Positions 25,786 through 34,892 of a stretch of DNA of 64,000 bases are shown here, in pieces; the first letter of the stretch is position 1, and each line of letters opens with the position of its first letter. The notes below the pieces were generated by a model, which made no database searches, was not told the DNA's origin, and was given only the letters and a program-made list of their open reading frames with translations. This stretch comes from JACMLD01 sp038207265 (GTDB lineage: Bacteria > Bacteroidota > Bacteroidia > Chitinophagales > Chitinophagaceae). Both the position numbers and the translations under genes were made by a program. The DNA lies in the NCBI GenBank assembly GCA_038207265.1, contig JBBQZZ010000010.1, forward strand, positions 1-64,000, read 5' to 3'.

Positions 25786-27018
25786 TTATCCATCCAATTC
25801 TCCTGCAATCAGGTTAAGACTGCTCATGGTCATTATGGCATCACTCAACATAGCACCTTTGGTTAGTTCACTATAGGCCTGGTAATAAATAAAACAGGGC
25901 CGGCGGAAATGCAGCCTGTAGGGCGTACGGCCGCCATCGCTGATCAAATAAAAACCAAGTTCACCATTACCGCCTTCTACACTATTGTACACTTCACCAA
26001 CAGGAATATCCGTTTCACCCATAATGATTTTAAAATGCCAGATCAATGCTTCCATTTTGGTGTAAACATCTTTCTTTTCCGGCAGGTAATATTCGGGTAC
26101 ATCTGCATGGAAAACTTCAGCATCCGCACCTTTAAATTCCTGTACTTTTTGATATGCCTGTTCAATAATGTTCAGCGACTGACGCATTTCCTCATTGCGT
26201 ACCAGGAAACGATCATAGTTATCACCTGTTGTTCCGACCGGTACTGTAAAATCAAAATCTTCATAACTGCTATACGGCGTATGCACGCGAACGTCATAGT
26301 CAACACCCGCAGCCCGCAGGTTGGGACCAGTAAATCCATAATTCAGTGCGCGCGCTGCTCCAATGGCACCAGTGCCCTGTGTACGTTCCATAAAGATCCT
26401 GTTGCGCTTGAACAGGTTTTCGAATTCCGTGAGCACTTTGGGATATTCTTTCAGAAATTTCTCAAGCTTTTCAAATGCTGTATTGGTAAAATTTCTTTCA
26501 AAACCGCCAATGCGACCGATGTTAGTTGTAAGACGGGAACCACATATTTCCTCGTAGATTTCATAAATCAATTCGCGGTATTGCATCACATAAAGAAAAC
26601 CGGTATAGGCCCCGCTGTCTACACCAACAATAGAATTACAGATAAGGTGATCTGAAATTCTTGCCAACTCCATTATAATGACTCTTAGGTAATCTACTCT
26701 TTTAGGTGTTTTAACCTTCAGCAATTTCTCACAGGTTAAATGCCATCCCATGTTATTGATAGGGGAAGAACAATAATTTAGTCTATCCGTCAACGTTGTA
26801 ATCTGGTACAAGGGCCGGCGCTCTGCCAGCTTTTCAAATGCACGGTGAATATACCCGATGGTTTGTTCTGCGGATACAATTCTTTCTCCATCCAGTTCAA
26901 GAATATTTTGCATTACACCATGCGTAGCCGGATGTGTTGGACCGAGGTTGAGCGTAGTGGTTTGCTTCTCTATAGAACCCTCTGGTAATTTAATATGATG
27001 ATGTACTATTTCTGACAT
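25786..27018 (-). CDS. nuoD: NADH-quinone oxidoreductase subunit D
   Basis: The 410-residue 49-kDa-type subunit lines the quinone-binding cavity with NuoB. Motifs include NLGPTHPATHGVMQNILELD, GYIHRGFEK-like GYIHRAFEKL and DPCLSCTEH-like tail replaced by a short C-terminus ending SSLNLIAGELDG. It is separate from nuoC, unlike the E. coli fusion. A 158-bp spacer with a solo repeat lies between it and nuoC. Confidence 0.96.
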   Translation of the reverse strand: MSEIVHHHIKLPEGSIEKQTTTLNLGPTHPATHGVMQNILELDGERIVSAEQTIGYIHRAFEKLAERRPLYQITTLTDRLNYCSSPINNMGWHLTCEKLLKVKTPKRVDYLRVIIMELARISDHLICNSIVGVDSGAYTGFLYVMQYRELIYEIYEEICGSRLTTNIGRIGGFERNFTNTAFEKLEKFLKEYPKVLTEFENLFKRNRIFMERTQGTGAIGAARALNYGFTGPNLRAAGVDYDVRVHTPYSSYEDFDFTVPVGTTGDNYDRFLVRNEEMRQSLNIIEQAYQKVQEFKGADAEVFHADVPEYYLPEKKDVYTKMEALIWHFKIIMGETDIPVGEVYNSVEGGNGELGFYLISDGGRTPYRLHFRRPCFIYYQAYSELTKGAMLSDAIMTMSSLNLIAGELDG

Positions 27019-27076
27019 TATATGCTGCTCCTATTTCTTATTTCTGTTTTCAGATATCTGATGTCTTTATTCTTTA

Positions 27077-27112
27077 TTTCTCGCAACGAACGCGAAGGAA
27101 CAAAGACGCAAC
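27077..27112 (-). repeat. Solo GxxExxY-associated repeat in the nuoC-nuoD spacer
   Basis: On the minus strand it reads GTTGCGTCTTTGTTCC then TTCGCGTTCGTTGCGAGAAA. It shares the GTTGCGTC and TCGTTGCG-GAAA blocks with the repeats around the GxxExxY remnant 3.3 kb away. No gene remnant accompanies it. Confidence 0.5.
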
Positions 27113-27176
27113 CTTCCCATTTCACACATTCACACCTTTCGACAGACAGGTTTTCACGTTTACAACATTTATAAAA

Positions 27177-27680
27177 TTACCTTCCAAACATCGCATCATC
27201 CTTATCAATCCTGGTCTGATCCTCCAATGGAAATTCCTTACGCATTGGGAAGTAGTCCATTTCATCTACATTCTGAATTCTCCTCAGATTGGGGTGACCC
27301 ACAAAATTGATCCCAAAAAAATCATACGTTTCTCTTTCCATCCAGTTAGCTGTGCTGTATAAATTGACAGCCGTAAAAATATCCGGTGAATTAATATCTG
27401 TAAACACTTTAAACCTTAGTCGTATGTTATCTGCCAGGTTATGCAAATGATAAACAACTGCCAATTCCCTGCCTTGGTTGCCGGGATAATGCACGGCACA
27501 TATATCTGTCAGGAATTGGAATTTCAGTTCAGCATCATCATATAAATACTGCAGTACTTTTAAATTTAGATCTTTGGGAGCTTCAAATGTGAGCAGACCA
27601 TAAGGTTCTTCAAACCCGGTTACCTGATCACCAAATTTGTTTATGAGCCGATCCTTAATTATTTCGTTTGTCAATGCCAT
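27177..27680 (-). CDS. nuoC: NADH-quinone oxidoreductase subunit C
   Basis: The 167-residue 30-kDa-type subunit of the peripheral arm shows YHLHNLADNIRLRFKVF and the family hallmark WMERETYDFFGINFVGHPNL. It ends with EFPLEDQTR-like PMRKEFPLEDQTRIDKDDAM. It stands alone rather than fused to NuoD. Confidence 0.95.
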   Translation of the reverse strand: MALTNEIIKDRLINKFGDQVTGFEEPYGLLTFEAPKDLNLKVLQYLYDDAELKFQFLTDICAVHYPGNQGRELAVVYHLHNLADNIRLRFKVFTDINSPDIFTAVNLYSTANWMERETYDFFGINFVGHPNLRRIQNVDEMDYFPMRKEFPLEDQTRIDKDDAMFGR

Positions 27681-27756
27681 TGTCAGCTATGAGCTTTGAG
27701 TCTTGAGCCAAGACGATTTGAATTATCAACCATTCAACCAATAACCATTCAAACAA

Positions 27757-28338
27757 TCACTGTATCCCGTAACTCTCCATTAATTGTTTGTATTGTTCCC
27801 CATTTCTCCTGCGTATACTTTCTTTGCCTACCAACTCCTGTATTTTCATAAAACCGTCGAGAACTGCCTCTGGTCTTGGCGGGCAACCAGGAATATATAC
27901 ATCTACGGGTATTATTTGATCAATACCCTGCAACACACTATAGGTATCAAATATACCACCAGAGGATGCGCAGGCACCCATGCTTAAAACCCAACGGGGT
28001 TCAGCCATTTGTAAATAAACCTGTCTCAGCACCGGGCCCATTTTTTTTGCAATGGTACCCATCACCATTAAAAGATCGCACTGACGGGGCGAGAAACCTA
28101 CTCTTTCTGCACCAAACCTGGCAAGATCATAATGAGAACCCATGGTAGCCATGAATTCTATCCCGCAACAAGAAGTTGCAAAAGGCAGGGGCCAGATTGA
28201 ATTTTTTCTTGCCAATCCTACCACATTGCTGAGTTTGGTGGTAAAAAAACCTTCGCCCATATGACCTTCGGGCGAACCCACTACCTGGATTGGTTTACCT
28301 CCTTCATTCTTCACATTATATTGTACAGGACGAGACAT
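27757..28338 (-). CDS. nuoB: NADH-quinone oxidoreductase subunit B
   Basis: NuoB carries the terminal cluster N2 that reduces quinone. The 193-residue product has the tandem cysteines C57-C58 (SCCGIEFMA), C123 in GACASSGG and C152 in GCPPRPEA. The frame starts with TTG at 28347; the ATG at 28338 is taken. Confidence 0.97.
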   Translation of the reverse strand: MSRPVQYNVKNEGGKPIQVVGSPEGHMGEGFFTTKLSNVVGLARKNSIWPLPFATSCCGIEFMATMGSHYDLARFGAERVGFSPRQCDLLMVMGTIAKKMGPVLRQVYLQMAEPRWVLSMGACASSGGIFDTYSVLQGIDQIIPVDVYIPGCPPRPEAVLDGFMKIQELVGKESIRRRNGEQYKQLMESYGIQ

Positions 28339-28451
28339 AGTTTTCAATTTTTTAATTCAATTGTCAATGCAGTAATAACAATTTTCATCTTCAATGGTTC
28401 CTCATAACACCGGCATTACCTTACCGCGACCCAACAATTAACACTTTTCAA

Positions 28452-28859
28452 TCATTCTTCCCAGTTCAAAGCACCTTTTTTTATTATATAAATAAAACCG
28501 GCTAGAAAAAATGCTACAAACATTAATACCGCAATGAACCCTTCCATGCCCAGTGACCTGAAATTGATTGCATAAGGATAAAAAAAGATGACTTCCACAT
28601 CAAACAGTACAAACAATATAGCGACCAAAAAATATTTAATGGCCATGGGCTGCCGTGCATCTCCATGGGATTCGATTCCACTTGTAAAATTTTGGAGTTT
28701 ATCAGATGTATTACGCTTTGGTCCTAACCAATGGGTAAGTGCCATCATAGCGCCAATAAAAAGAATAGCAAAAATCAGTTGAATGGCAATCGGCAGGTAA
28801 CTGGATGAGTTGTTAACATCGGTAATGGGAAGATTAGCTTGAAGCAGGAACCATTTCAT
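28452..28859 (-). CDS. nuoA: NADH-quinone oxidoreductase subunit A
   Basis: The 135-residue membrane subunit has three helices and the conserved loop FTSGIESHGDARQPMAIKYF followed by VLFDVEVIFFYPYA. It is the first gene of the 14-gene nuo operon. A TAnnTTTG-like element lies 24 bp upstream of its start. Confidence 0.95.
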   Translation of the reverse strand: MKWFLLQANLPITDVNNSSSYLPIAIQLIFAILFIGAMMALTHWLGPKRNTSDKLQNFTSGIESHGDARQPMAIKYFLVAILFVLFDVEVIFFYPYAINFRSLGMEGFIAVLMFVAFFLAGFIYIIKKGALNWEE

Positions 28860-28883
28860 TGTTCAACAGGAATTGTTGCGCAG

Positions 28884-28891
28884 CAAAAATA
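28884..28891 (-). promoter_or_regulatory. Putative -7 promoter element of the nuo operon
   Basis: The minus strand reads TATTTTTG, a match to the Bacteroidota -7 word TAnnTTTG, 24 bp before the nuoA start. No -33 TTG at the expected spacing was found, so the call is tentative. Confidence 0.4.
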
Positions 28892-28937
28892 AGGTAGCAC
28901 CATCAATTTATAGCGGTTGAAAACCAAATTCCTTAAA

Positions 28938-28971
28938 ATAAAAGAAACCCCGGCTTAAAGACGGGGTTTCT
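28938..28971 (-). terminator. Rho-independent terminator after the TPR gene
   Basis: A 10-bp stem (AGAAACCCCG with CGGGGTTTCT, 28943-28952 and 28962-28971) is followed on the minus strand by a T-rich run. It separates the TonB2-TPR operon from nuoA. Confidence 0.75.
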
Positions 28972-29003
28972 CCATTATGCCAATTATAATTTTCTAATGT
29001 GAT

Positions 29004-30692
29004 TCATCTATTTTTTCCAGTACCACCATTCTTTGATTTAGTAGCAGGCTGACGAGCGGGTTGTTTGGCAGGTGGTTTACTTAACTGGTCAATAATTTTC
29101 TTGGCTTGTTCATAACCAGGACTGCCCGGCTGGTCTACATAAGTTACCTGTGTTAGATAATTAATGGCTCCGTCTTTATCTTTCTTAATGTCATTTGAAT
29201 ACGAAGCCATATAAAACAATGCCTGAATAATAAGTGACTTATATTTTACCGAATCAGATTTTTTTGCAACCTCAATAAATTTTAGCCAATCATCTACCGC
29301 TGCTCCTTTTTGCATGGTAGTATCTAACGCAGCATTGGATCTTGCAGACCATAAATAACCAAATACTTCCTCGGGGAATTGAGTCTTGTAACTCGTAAAA
29401 ATTGCCAGCGATGAATCATATTGTGCAGCCTGGTAATATGCGAACCCATAGTTATATAAATCCGTTTTATTGGCTTTTGGATCACTATAATATACTTTAC
29501 CCAACCACCTTGCCTGTTCAACTCTGTTACCTATTTTTTTAGCAAGATTAGATGCATCAGTCATCAGTTCAACTTTTTCCTGCATCACGGTATCCATTTC
29601 AACTGCTTTTTCATAATTTTTAAATGCCGTCTCTTCATTGCCAGGGAATTTTGAAAGTATCTGGGCATAAAAAGAATAATCTTTTGGCACAAATCCATCT
29701 GGCTTTTGTTTAGCGAAAAAATCATCCAACGCTTTTTTCGCATTTACAGAATCCCCTTGATCATTATACGCATAGGCAATCAGGCGATAATAACGTGGAT
29801 CTGCATTTGCACCTTCTGTACTTAGTTTTTGCTGCGATTTTGCAATGGCATCCGCATAATTTTTGGCGGCATAAAGATTAGCTATCTTATCGTATTCATC
29901 CGTTGGTTTGGGATCGGTTACGGTAAGATATTTGTCAAAATAAGTAATGGATTTATTAACGTCCTGGTGAAAATACCAATAATAATACAATTCATAATAA
30001 GCGGGTGCATAGTTGGGATCGATTTCAATGGCTTTTTCAAAAGCAGGCAAAAAATAATCCTTATTATTTTGTGTCAAATAAACTTTGCCAATTTTATATT
30101 GCGCTTCCGCATACTTAGGATCAATCGTTAAAGCTTTTTGATAAGAAGTCACGGCATTTCCTCCATCAATTTGTTTACGATAGGCATCGCCCATTATCGA
30201 ATAGGTTTCAGGGCTCTTAAAATTTTTGATCTGAGTAGCGGCCGTCAATTTTTCAATAGCATATACCGGGTCTCCTGCTTTTGAATTTGGATCCGCATTG
30301 GCCGCACCAATCGCATTTAACACTTCAATGTCTTTGGCCTTTGACAAACTAATGGCAGTTTCAAAACGTTGACGGGCATCATTGGTCTTGCCCTCCAGCA
30401 ATTCAATATGACCCATGCCGGCTAATACCAATGGAGCAGCTCCATTCGACATTAAAGTCTTTTGATAAAGATCTCTTGCTCCCGCCTGGTTTTTTTCTGC
30501 CAGTAAAGTCTGACCTTCCCAATAAACAGCCTCAAGGCTGTTCGGGTTGGCTGCCAATACTTTTTCGAACTGGTCCTTGGCACTTTTATAACGTTGATAG
30601 TAAAAAAATTTCTTTCCCTGCTCAACGCTTTGTGCCAATAATACACCAGCACTTGCCGCCAATGCTATCAGACTTAGTGTGATTTTCTTCAT
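29004..30692 (-). CDS. Periplasmic tetratricopeptide-repeat protein
   Basis: The 562-residue protein begins with a signal peptide (MKKITLSLIALAASAGVLLA then Q). It then consists of many TPR units, for example EQGKKFFYYQRYKSAKDQFE, AEAQYKIGKVYL and NYAPAYYELYYYW. The C-terminal tail is basic and Pro/Gln-rich. TPR proteins scaffold protein-protein contacts. It lies 58 bp after a PstS-like lipoprotein and downstream of a TonB gene. In other Bacteroidota such a TPR protein is often the last gene of an exbB-exbD-tonB operon, so a role in that envelope machine is inferred. Confidence 0.88.
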   Translation of the reverse strand: MKKITLSLIALAASAGVLLAQSVEQGKKFFYYQRYKSAKDQFEKVLAANPNSLEAVYWEGQTLLAEKNQAGARDLYQKTLMSNGAAPLVLAGMGHIELLEGKTNDARQRFETAISLSKAKDIEVLNAIGAANADPNSKAGDPVYAIEKLTAATQIKNFKSPETYSIMGDAYRKQIDGGNAVTSYQKALTIDPKYAEAQYKIGKVYLTQNNKDYFLPAFEKAIEIDPNYAPAYYELYYYWYFHQDVNKSITYFDKYLTVTDPKPTDEYDKIANLYAAKNYADAIAKSQQKLSTEGANADPRYYRLIAYAYNDQGDSVNAKKALDDFFAKQKPDGFVPKDYSFYAQILSKFPGNEETAFKNYEKAVEMDTVMQEKVELMTDASNLAKKIGNRVEQARWLGKVYYSDPKANKTDLYNYGFAYYQAAQYDSSLAIFTSYKTQFPEEVFGYLWSARSNAALDTTMQKGAAVDDWLKFIEVAKKSDSVKYKSLIIQALFYMASYSNDIKKDKDGAINYLTQVTYVDQPGSPGYEQAKKIIDQLSKPPAKQPARQPATKSKNGGTGKNR

Positions 30693-30750
30693 TATCGATT
30701 CTTTAGTTTTTTATTGAACGCTTGTAAATTTATTAAAATAACCAACATAA

Positions 30751-31680
30751 TTAATTGATTTTTGTAGGCCTTACCTCAAAAGACATTCTTGCCGGGTATA
30801 AATAAGCCCGCTTAAAAACCAGCTGACCTCTTTCGTAGATGAGAAAATTGGCGAAACCGCTGCCAAGGCCATCATAATTTTCTTTTAAAATATAGTACAA
30901 ACCACGTACCATGGGATACCGGCGCGTTGCTATATTATATTGAAAAGGTTGAGTATAAACCGGTGGCTGGCATGCCAAACATTCAAGACCGGCTATCTTA
31001 ACTTTCTGCAAAAAGCTTGATTGAATACTGTCTTCCTTGTTGCCAATCCAGCTAACACCCACTAAACCGATAGCATCATTATTATTGCCGATATAGTCAA
31101 TAACACCCTGGCTATTGGTTGCTGCCACCACATTTTTACTTAAGGGTTGACCCTTTGCAAGACTATCGGTTACGTAACGAACTGTACTGGTTGATGAGAG
31201 CCCATCCACAACTACTTTATACTTATACCCGCTGGTTCCTTTCACCAATGAACGCATGTCCGACATGTCAAACAGTGAATCTTTGCATTGTTTGTTCACT
31301 ATCACCGCAATGGCGTCGTAAGCCAGCCTGCCGTACGTTGGTACATAAGACAACTTTTTCTTGAGCAGGCCTTCTTCATCGGTGCTTAAACCTCTTGTAA
31401 TAATAACCATGCGGGTACTATCGTCATTCAGATCTTTAATGCAATCCGCCTCGGGTTTATAATGGGCAATAATTTTCGCGTTGGGAAAAGAAGCTTCAAA
31501 TACTTTTATCTGTGAATCTATGACGGGTTTGAACGATTCGTCTACGCTGATATTGATGATTCCTTTTGTATTGGTTTCCTTTGCCGGATCAGACGAAGAG
31601 CCACCGCAGGCGCTTAACATCACAAGTGAGGTAATAAGAAACAACGGCCTGGCAGGTATTAAAAATGATGTTATACTCAT
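30751..31680 (-). CDS. PstS-like phosphate-binding-family lipoprotein
   Basis: The 309-residue product has a hydrophobic signal with a lipobox (MLSAC at about 22-26) and a periplasmic binding-protein fold of the PstS kind: NISVDESFKPVIDSQIKVFE, then DAIAVIVNKQ and GVSWIGNKEDS. The expected place of PstS is with pstCAB, but no ABC transport genes are present. Its neighbours are TonB and TPR genes, which suggests a structural or sensing role in the TonB system. Its start overlaps the small upstream gene by 4 bp (ATGA). Confidence 0.85.
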   Translation of the reverse strand: MSITSFLIPARPLFLITSLVMLSACGGSSSDPAKETNTKGIINISVDESFKPVIDSQIKVFEASFPNAKIIAHYKPEADCIKDLNDDSTRMVIITRGLSTDEEGLLKKKLSYVPTYGRLAYDAIAVIVNKQCKDSLFDMSDMRSLVKGTSGYKYKVVVDGLSSTSTVRYVTDSLAKGQPLSKNVVAATNSQGVIDYIGNNNDAIGLVGVSWIGNKEDSIQSSFLQKVKIAGLECLACQPPVYTQPFQYNIATRRYPMVRGLYYILKENYDGLGSGFANFLIYERGQLVFKRAYLYPARMSFEVRPTKIN

Positions 31681-31913
31681 TCGGAAAAATAATTTTTCTT
31701 ATAACCCCTATAAATACGAAATGCTCCATATACAATACAAAGTCCAACAAAAAAATACCTGAACAAAGGAGTAATACTAAATGCTATTCCAAACCTGTCA
31801 GCAAATGCAAAAAAGAATCCAAAGCCCATAATGATAGCTCCCATTCCATAATCCAAAATAGAGCGTCTCAAGATATAGTTTTTAGCTTTTCTTTCCGATG
31901 GATCTATGTTCAT
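31677..31913 (-). CDS. Small membrane protein of unknown function in the second TonB operon
   Basis: This 78-residue protein has a basic N-terminus and two predicted membrane helices (about 26-42 and 50-66), and ends in RGYKKNYFSE. No family is recognised. It is translationally coupled to the lipoprotein gene by an ATGA overlap and lies 48 bp after tonB. Hydrophobic pattern and coupling make it a real gene. Confidence 0.75.
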   Translation of the reverse strand: MNIDPSERKAKNYILRRSILDYGMGAIIMGFGFFFAFADRFGIAFSITPLFRYFFVGLCIVYGAFRIYRGYKKNYFSE

Positions 31914-31961
31914 TTAGTGTTTATTTAATAACCGCATGCGTATGTGGCAAGATAAGGAAAT

Positions 31962-32780
31962 TTAATTTTCAGTCATATCAAATATTACCGGTATGGTATA
32001 GTACACTGCAACTGTTTTACCTTGTTGCGAACCCGGCTTCCACCTGGGCATTTTAGCAATAACCCTCAGAATTTCTTTCCTGAAAACATTATCAGCCTGG
32101 GTAAGAAATTCCACGCCTGAGACTATACCATCTTTAGTTACAACAAAACGAATGGGAACTTTTACTTTCAGATCGGGTTCGGGCACATCTTCCGGCACCT
32201 GAAGATTTCTTCCGAGGAAACGCAGCAATGCATCCGTTCCACCCGGAAATTCAGGCATTATTTCGGGCCGCTCGATAACTTCGGGCTCCGCTTCAATAAT
32301 GGTTTCTGCCATTTTACTTTGAGCAGGTTGTTGGTTTATATCTGTCTGACTATCACTTGTTGTTAGATCACCTTCAACATTTTTATCACTGATTATTTTT
32401 TCTGCAAAATCATCAACCCTATGCATCGTATCTTTTACTTCTTTATCAGGAGCAATTACAGGAACGGGGTTGACTACCCTTGCAACTGGTGGCATTGGTT
32501 TGGATGCTGGCGGTGGGCGCAAGTCTTTTGGAATGTCAACTTTTTGCAAATGCACAGCCGTATCTGTTGACAAAGGAAAAAATATATTTGTTTGTTGATT
32601 CCTGTTATTATTTATAAGATTCCCCACTAAAAATAATAAGACAATGGAGATGATTGTCACTATCGCTTTGACCAAACGACTATTATATTCCTTTCGCAAT
32701 TCGTAAGCGCCATATTGTTTGTTACGATTGTCAAATAGTATATCCAGTATATCACTTTGCAAAATAGTTTCCGCGTTCAT
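31962..32780 (-). CDS. TonB family energy transducer (second copy)
   Basis: This 272-residue TonB protein has the same N-terminal motif as the first copy (SDILDILFDNRNKQYGAYEL), one membrane helix at about 40-58, a proline-rich periplasmic linker and a C-terminal TonB domain with KVPIRFVVTKDGIVSGVEF. The frame extends to 32852, but the ATG at 32780 aligns with the first TonB. No ExbB or ExbD gene is linked, so it probably shares the motor at 5-7.6 kb. Confidence 0.92.
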   Translation of the reverse strand: MNAETILQSDILDILFDNRNKQYGAYELRKEYNSRLVKAIVTIISIVLLFLVGNLINNNRNQQTNIFFPLSTDTAVHLQKVDIPKDLRPPPASKPMPPVARVVNPVPVIAPDKEVKDTMHRVDDFAEKIISDKNVEGDLTTSDSQTDINQQPAQSKMAETIIEAEPEVIERPEIMPEFPGGTDALLRFLGRNLQVPEDVPEPDLKVKVPIRFVVTKDGIVSGVEFLTQADNVFRKEILRVIAKMPRWKPGSQQGKTVAVYYTIPVIFDMTEN

Positions 32781-33018
32781 AATAATGAAGTTTTTTGATG
32801 AATGATCGATATCAAAAAACGCAGCGCTTGTTTCGGTATAAGATGCATACAATAAACAAATCCATAAAGCGGGTAAGCAATAAGTTGTAAGTCGTAAGTA
32901 TAGAATTCGGACAGGGTTTGAATTTTACAATTTGGAAGTATTTTGTCATAGCAGCACTTATTACTTAATGCTTACCACTTATTACTTTTTACCTAAAACT
33001 TCTTTCACCCCCATCGCT

Positions 33019-33026
33019 TACCTTTG
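33019..33026 (+). promoter_or_regulatory. Putative -7 element abutting the phosphatase start codon
   Basis: TACCTTTG matches TAnnTTTG and ends 5 bp before the ATG at 33032. If used, transcription would begin at or next to the start codon. No clear -33 element. Confidence 0.45.
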
Positions 33027-33031
33027 CCGCC

Positions 33032-33511
33032 ATGAAGATTTTAATGGTTTGCCTGGGAAATATTTGCAGGAGTCCACTGGCGGAAGGCATATTGAAACAG
33101 AAAGCTATTGATGCAGGATTGGATCTTCAGATAGATAGCGCGGGAACAAATAATTATCATATTGGCGAACCACCGCATCCTTATTCACAGCATATAGCAT
33201 TGCTGAACGGAATTGATATTAGTGGGCAGCGCAAACGCCGTTTTATTGCTGCCGATTTTGATCAGTTTGATAAAATTTATGCAATGGCAGAAGATGTGAT
33301 GGATGAAATGAAGCGTATTGCAAAAAATAAATTCAATCCATCTAAAGCAGATTTGCTGATGAATGAATTGTACCCGGGGGAAAATCTGGATATACCTGAT
33401 CCATGGTCGGGGCCGGAATCAGAATACCATGAAGTATACAAAATGATAGATCAAGCCTGCGACAAAATAATTGAAAAATTAAAAGCAGGCGTTATAAAAA
33501 ATCAATTATAA
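33032..33511 (+). CDS. Low-molecular-weight protein-tyrosine phosphatase
   Basis: The 159-residue product has the signature C7-x5-R13-S14 (VCLGNICRSP) at its N-terminus and the general-acid DPW motif near 130. These enzymes dephosphorylate phosphotyrosine in the cytoplasm. It lies 10 bp before hisS and is probably co-transcribed with it. Confidence 0.94.
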   Translation: MKILMVCLGNICRSPLAEGILKQKAIDAGLDLQIDSAGTNNYHIGEPPHPYSQHIALLNGIDISGQRKRRFIAADFDQFDKIYAMAEDVMDEMKRIAKNKFNPSKADLLMNELYPGENLDIPDPWSGPESEYHEVYKMIDQACDKIIEKLKAGVIKNQL

Positions 33512-33521
33512 TTTTTGGCAG

Positions 33522-34892
33522 ATGGCAAAGGTTACCGCATCATTACCACAGGGCACAAGGGATTTTGGGCCCGATATTGTTCGAAAACGCAATTACATTT
33601 TTAATACCATTAAATCAGTATTTGAATTGTATGGCTTCGAACCACTGGAAACACCTGCCATGGAAAACCTGGAAACGTTGATGGGAAAGTATGGGGACGA
33701 AGGTGATAAATTGATCTTTAAAATTCTCAACAATGGTTTAAATGATCCAAAAAATATTGATAAAGCAAAGACCGCATTTGAAAACGTCCTATCTGGTAAA
33801 AATGATAAAAACCTTACGGAACGTGCATTAAGATACGACCTTACCATTCCTTTTGCACGGTATGTAGCTATGAACAAGGAACAGCTTTCCTTTCCTTTTA
33901 AGCGATACCAGATGCAACCTGTTTGGCGGGCCGACAGACCACAAAAAGGTCGTTACCGCGAATTCTATCAGTGTGATGCTGACATTGTAGGCAGCAGTTC
34001 TTTATTAAACGAAAAAGAATTAGCAGCTATTTACACTACTGTGTTTAAAAAGCTGGGAATAGAAATTGAAATAAAAATCAACCATCGCAAAATATTGGCC
34101 GCCCTGGCAGAAATCTGTGCTGGTGCGGATAAAATAATTGACATTACTACAGCAATTGACAAACTGGACAAGATAGGAATTGAAAAGGTAAAAGAAGAAC
34201 TTGCACAACGAGGGCTGTCTGACGACCAGGTATCTATTATTGAAAAATACCTGTGCATAACCGGTAGTAATGAACAAAAGATCACACAAGTTAAAAATTT
34301 ACTGGACGATAGCAATTCAGGAAAAATGGGGATAGAAGAAATTGAATACCTTCTGGAATCATTACTCACTTACAATTCACCACTCACTATTGACTTCACC
34401 CTAGCCCGCGGCCTCAACTATTACACCGGTATTATTTTCGAAGTAAAAGCGCTTCATGTACAAATGGGTAGTATTGGGGGCGGTGGTCGTTATGATGATC
34501 TTACCGGTACATTTGGAGTTCCCCATATTCCCGGTGTTGGTATTTCTTTTGGCGTTGATAGAATTTATGATGTAATGGAGGAACGAAAACTGTTTCCTTC
34601 CACAGTTCATAGTGGCACCAAAATATTATTTTTTAATTTGGGAGAAGCGGAAGCCAGGACTGCTTATTCCTGCATACATCAATTGCGCGATAAAGGCATA
34701 CCCAGTGAGTTGTATCATGAACCTGCGAAGTTTGACAAACAATTTAAATACGCAGAAAAGAAAAACATACCCTATATAATTATTATCGGAAGCAAAGAAC
34801 TGCAGGAGAACACCTGTACTGTCAAAAACTTAAACAACAGCAACCAGGAAACCATCCTTCAAACCCAACTTTTACAATACAATTTTATATAA
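33522..34892 (+). CDS. hisS: Histidine--tRNA ligase
   Basis: This 456-residue class II synthetase charges tRNA-His. It has the motif 2 region FKRYQMQPVWRADRPQKGRY and REFYQCDADIVG, the histidine loop ARGLNYYTGIIFEV, motif 3 GVGISFGVDRI, and a C-terminal anticodon-binding domain from about 365. Its stop overlaps the next gene's start by one base. Confidence 0.97.
   Translation: MAKVTASLPQGTRDFGPDIVRKRNYIFNTIKSVFELYGFEPLETPAMENLETLMGKYGDEGDKLIFKILNNGLNDPKNIDKAKTAFENVLSGKNDKNLTERALRYDLTIPFARYVAMNKEQLSFPFKRYQMQPVWRADRPQKGRYREFYQCDADIVGSSSLLNEKELAAIYTTVFKKLGIEIEIKINHRKILAALAEICAGADKIIDITTAIDKLDKIGIEKVKEELAQRGLSDDQVSIIEKYLCITGSNEQKITQVKNLLDDSNSGKMGIEEIEYLLESLLTYNSPLTIDFTLARGLNYYTGIIFEVKALHVQMGSIGGGGRYDDLTGTFGVPHIPGVGISFGVDRIYDVMEERKLFPSTVHSGTKILFFNLGEAEARTAYSCIHQLRDKGIPSELYHEPAKFDKQFKYAEKKNIPYIIIIGSKELQENTCTVKNLNNSNQETILQTQLLQYNFI

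Noticed and set aside
25909..26655. 248-aa open frame on the plus strand
   Set aside because: It lies wholly inside nuoD in antisense and its translation has no domain features.
31665..31928. 87-aa open frame on the plus strand
   Set aside because: Shadow of the small membrane protein gene, which fits the operon and the ATGA overlap.
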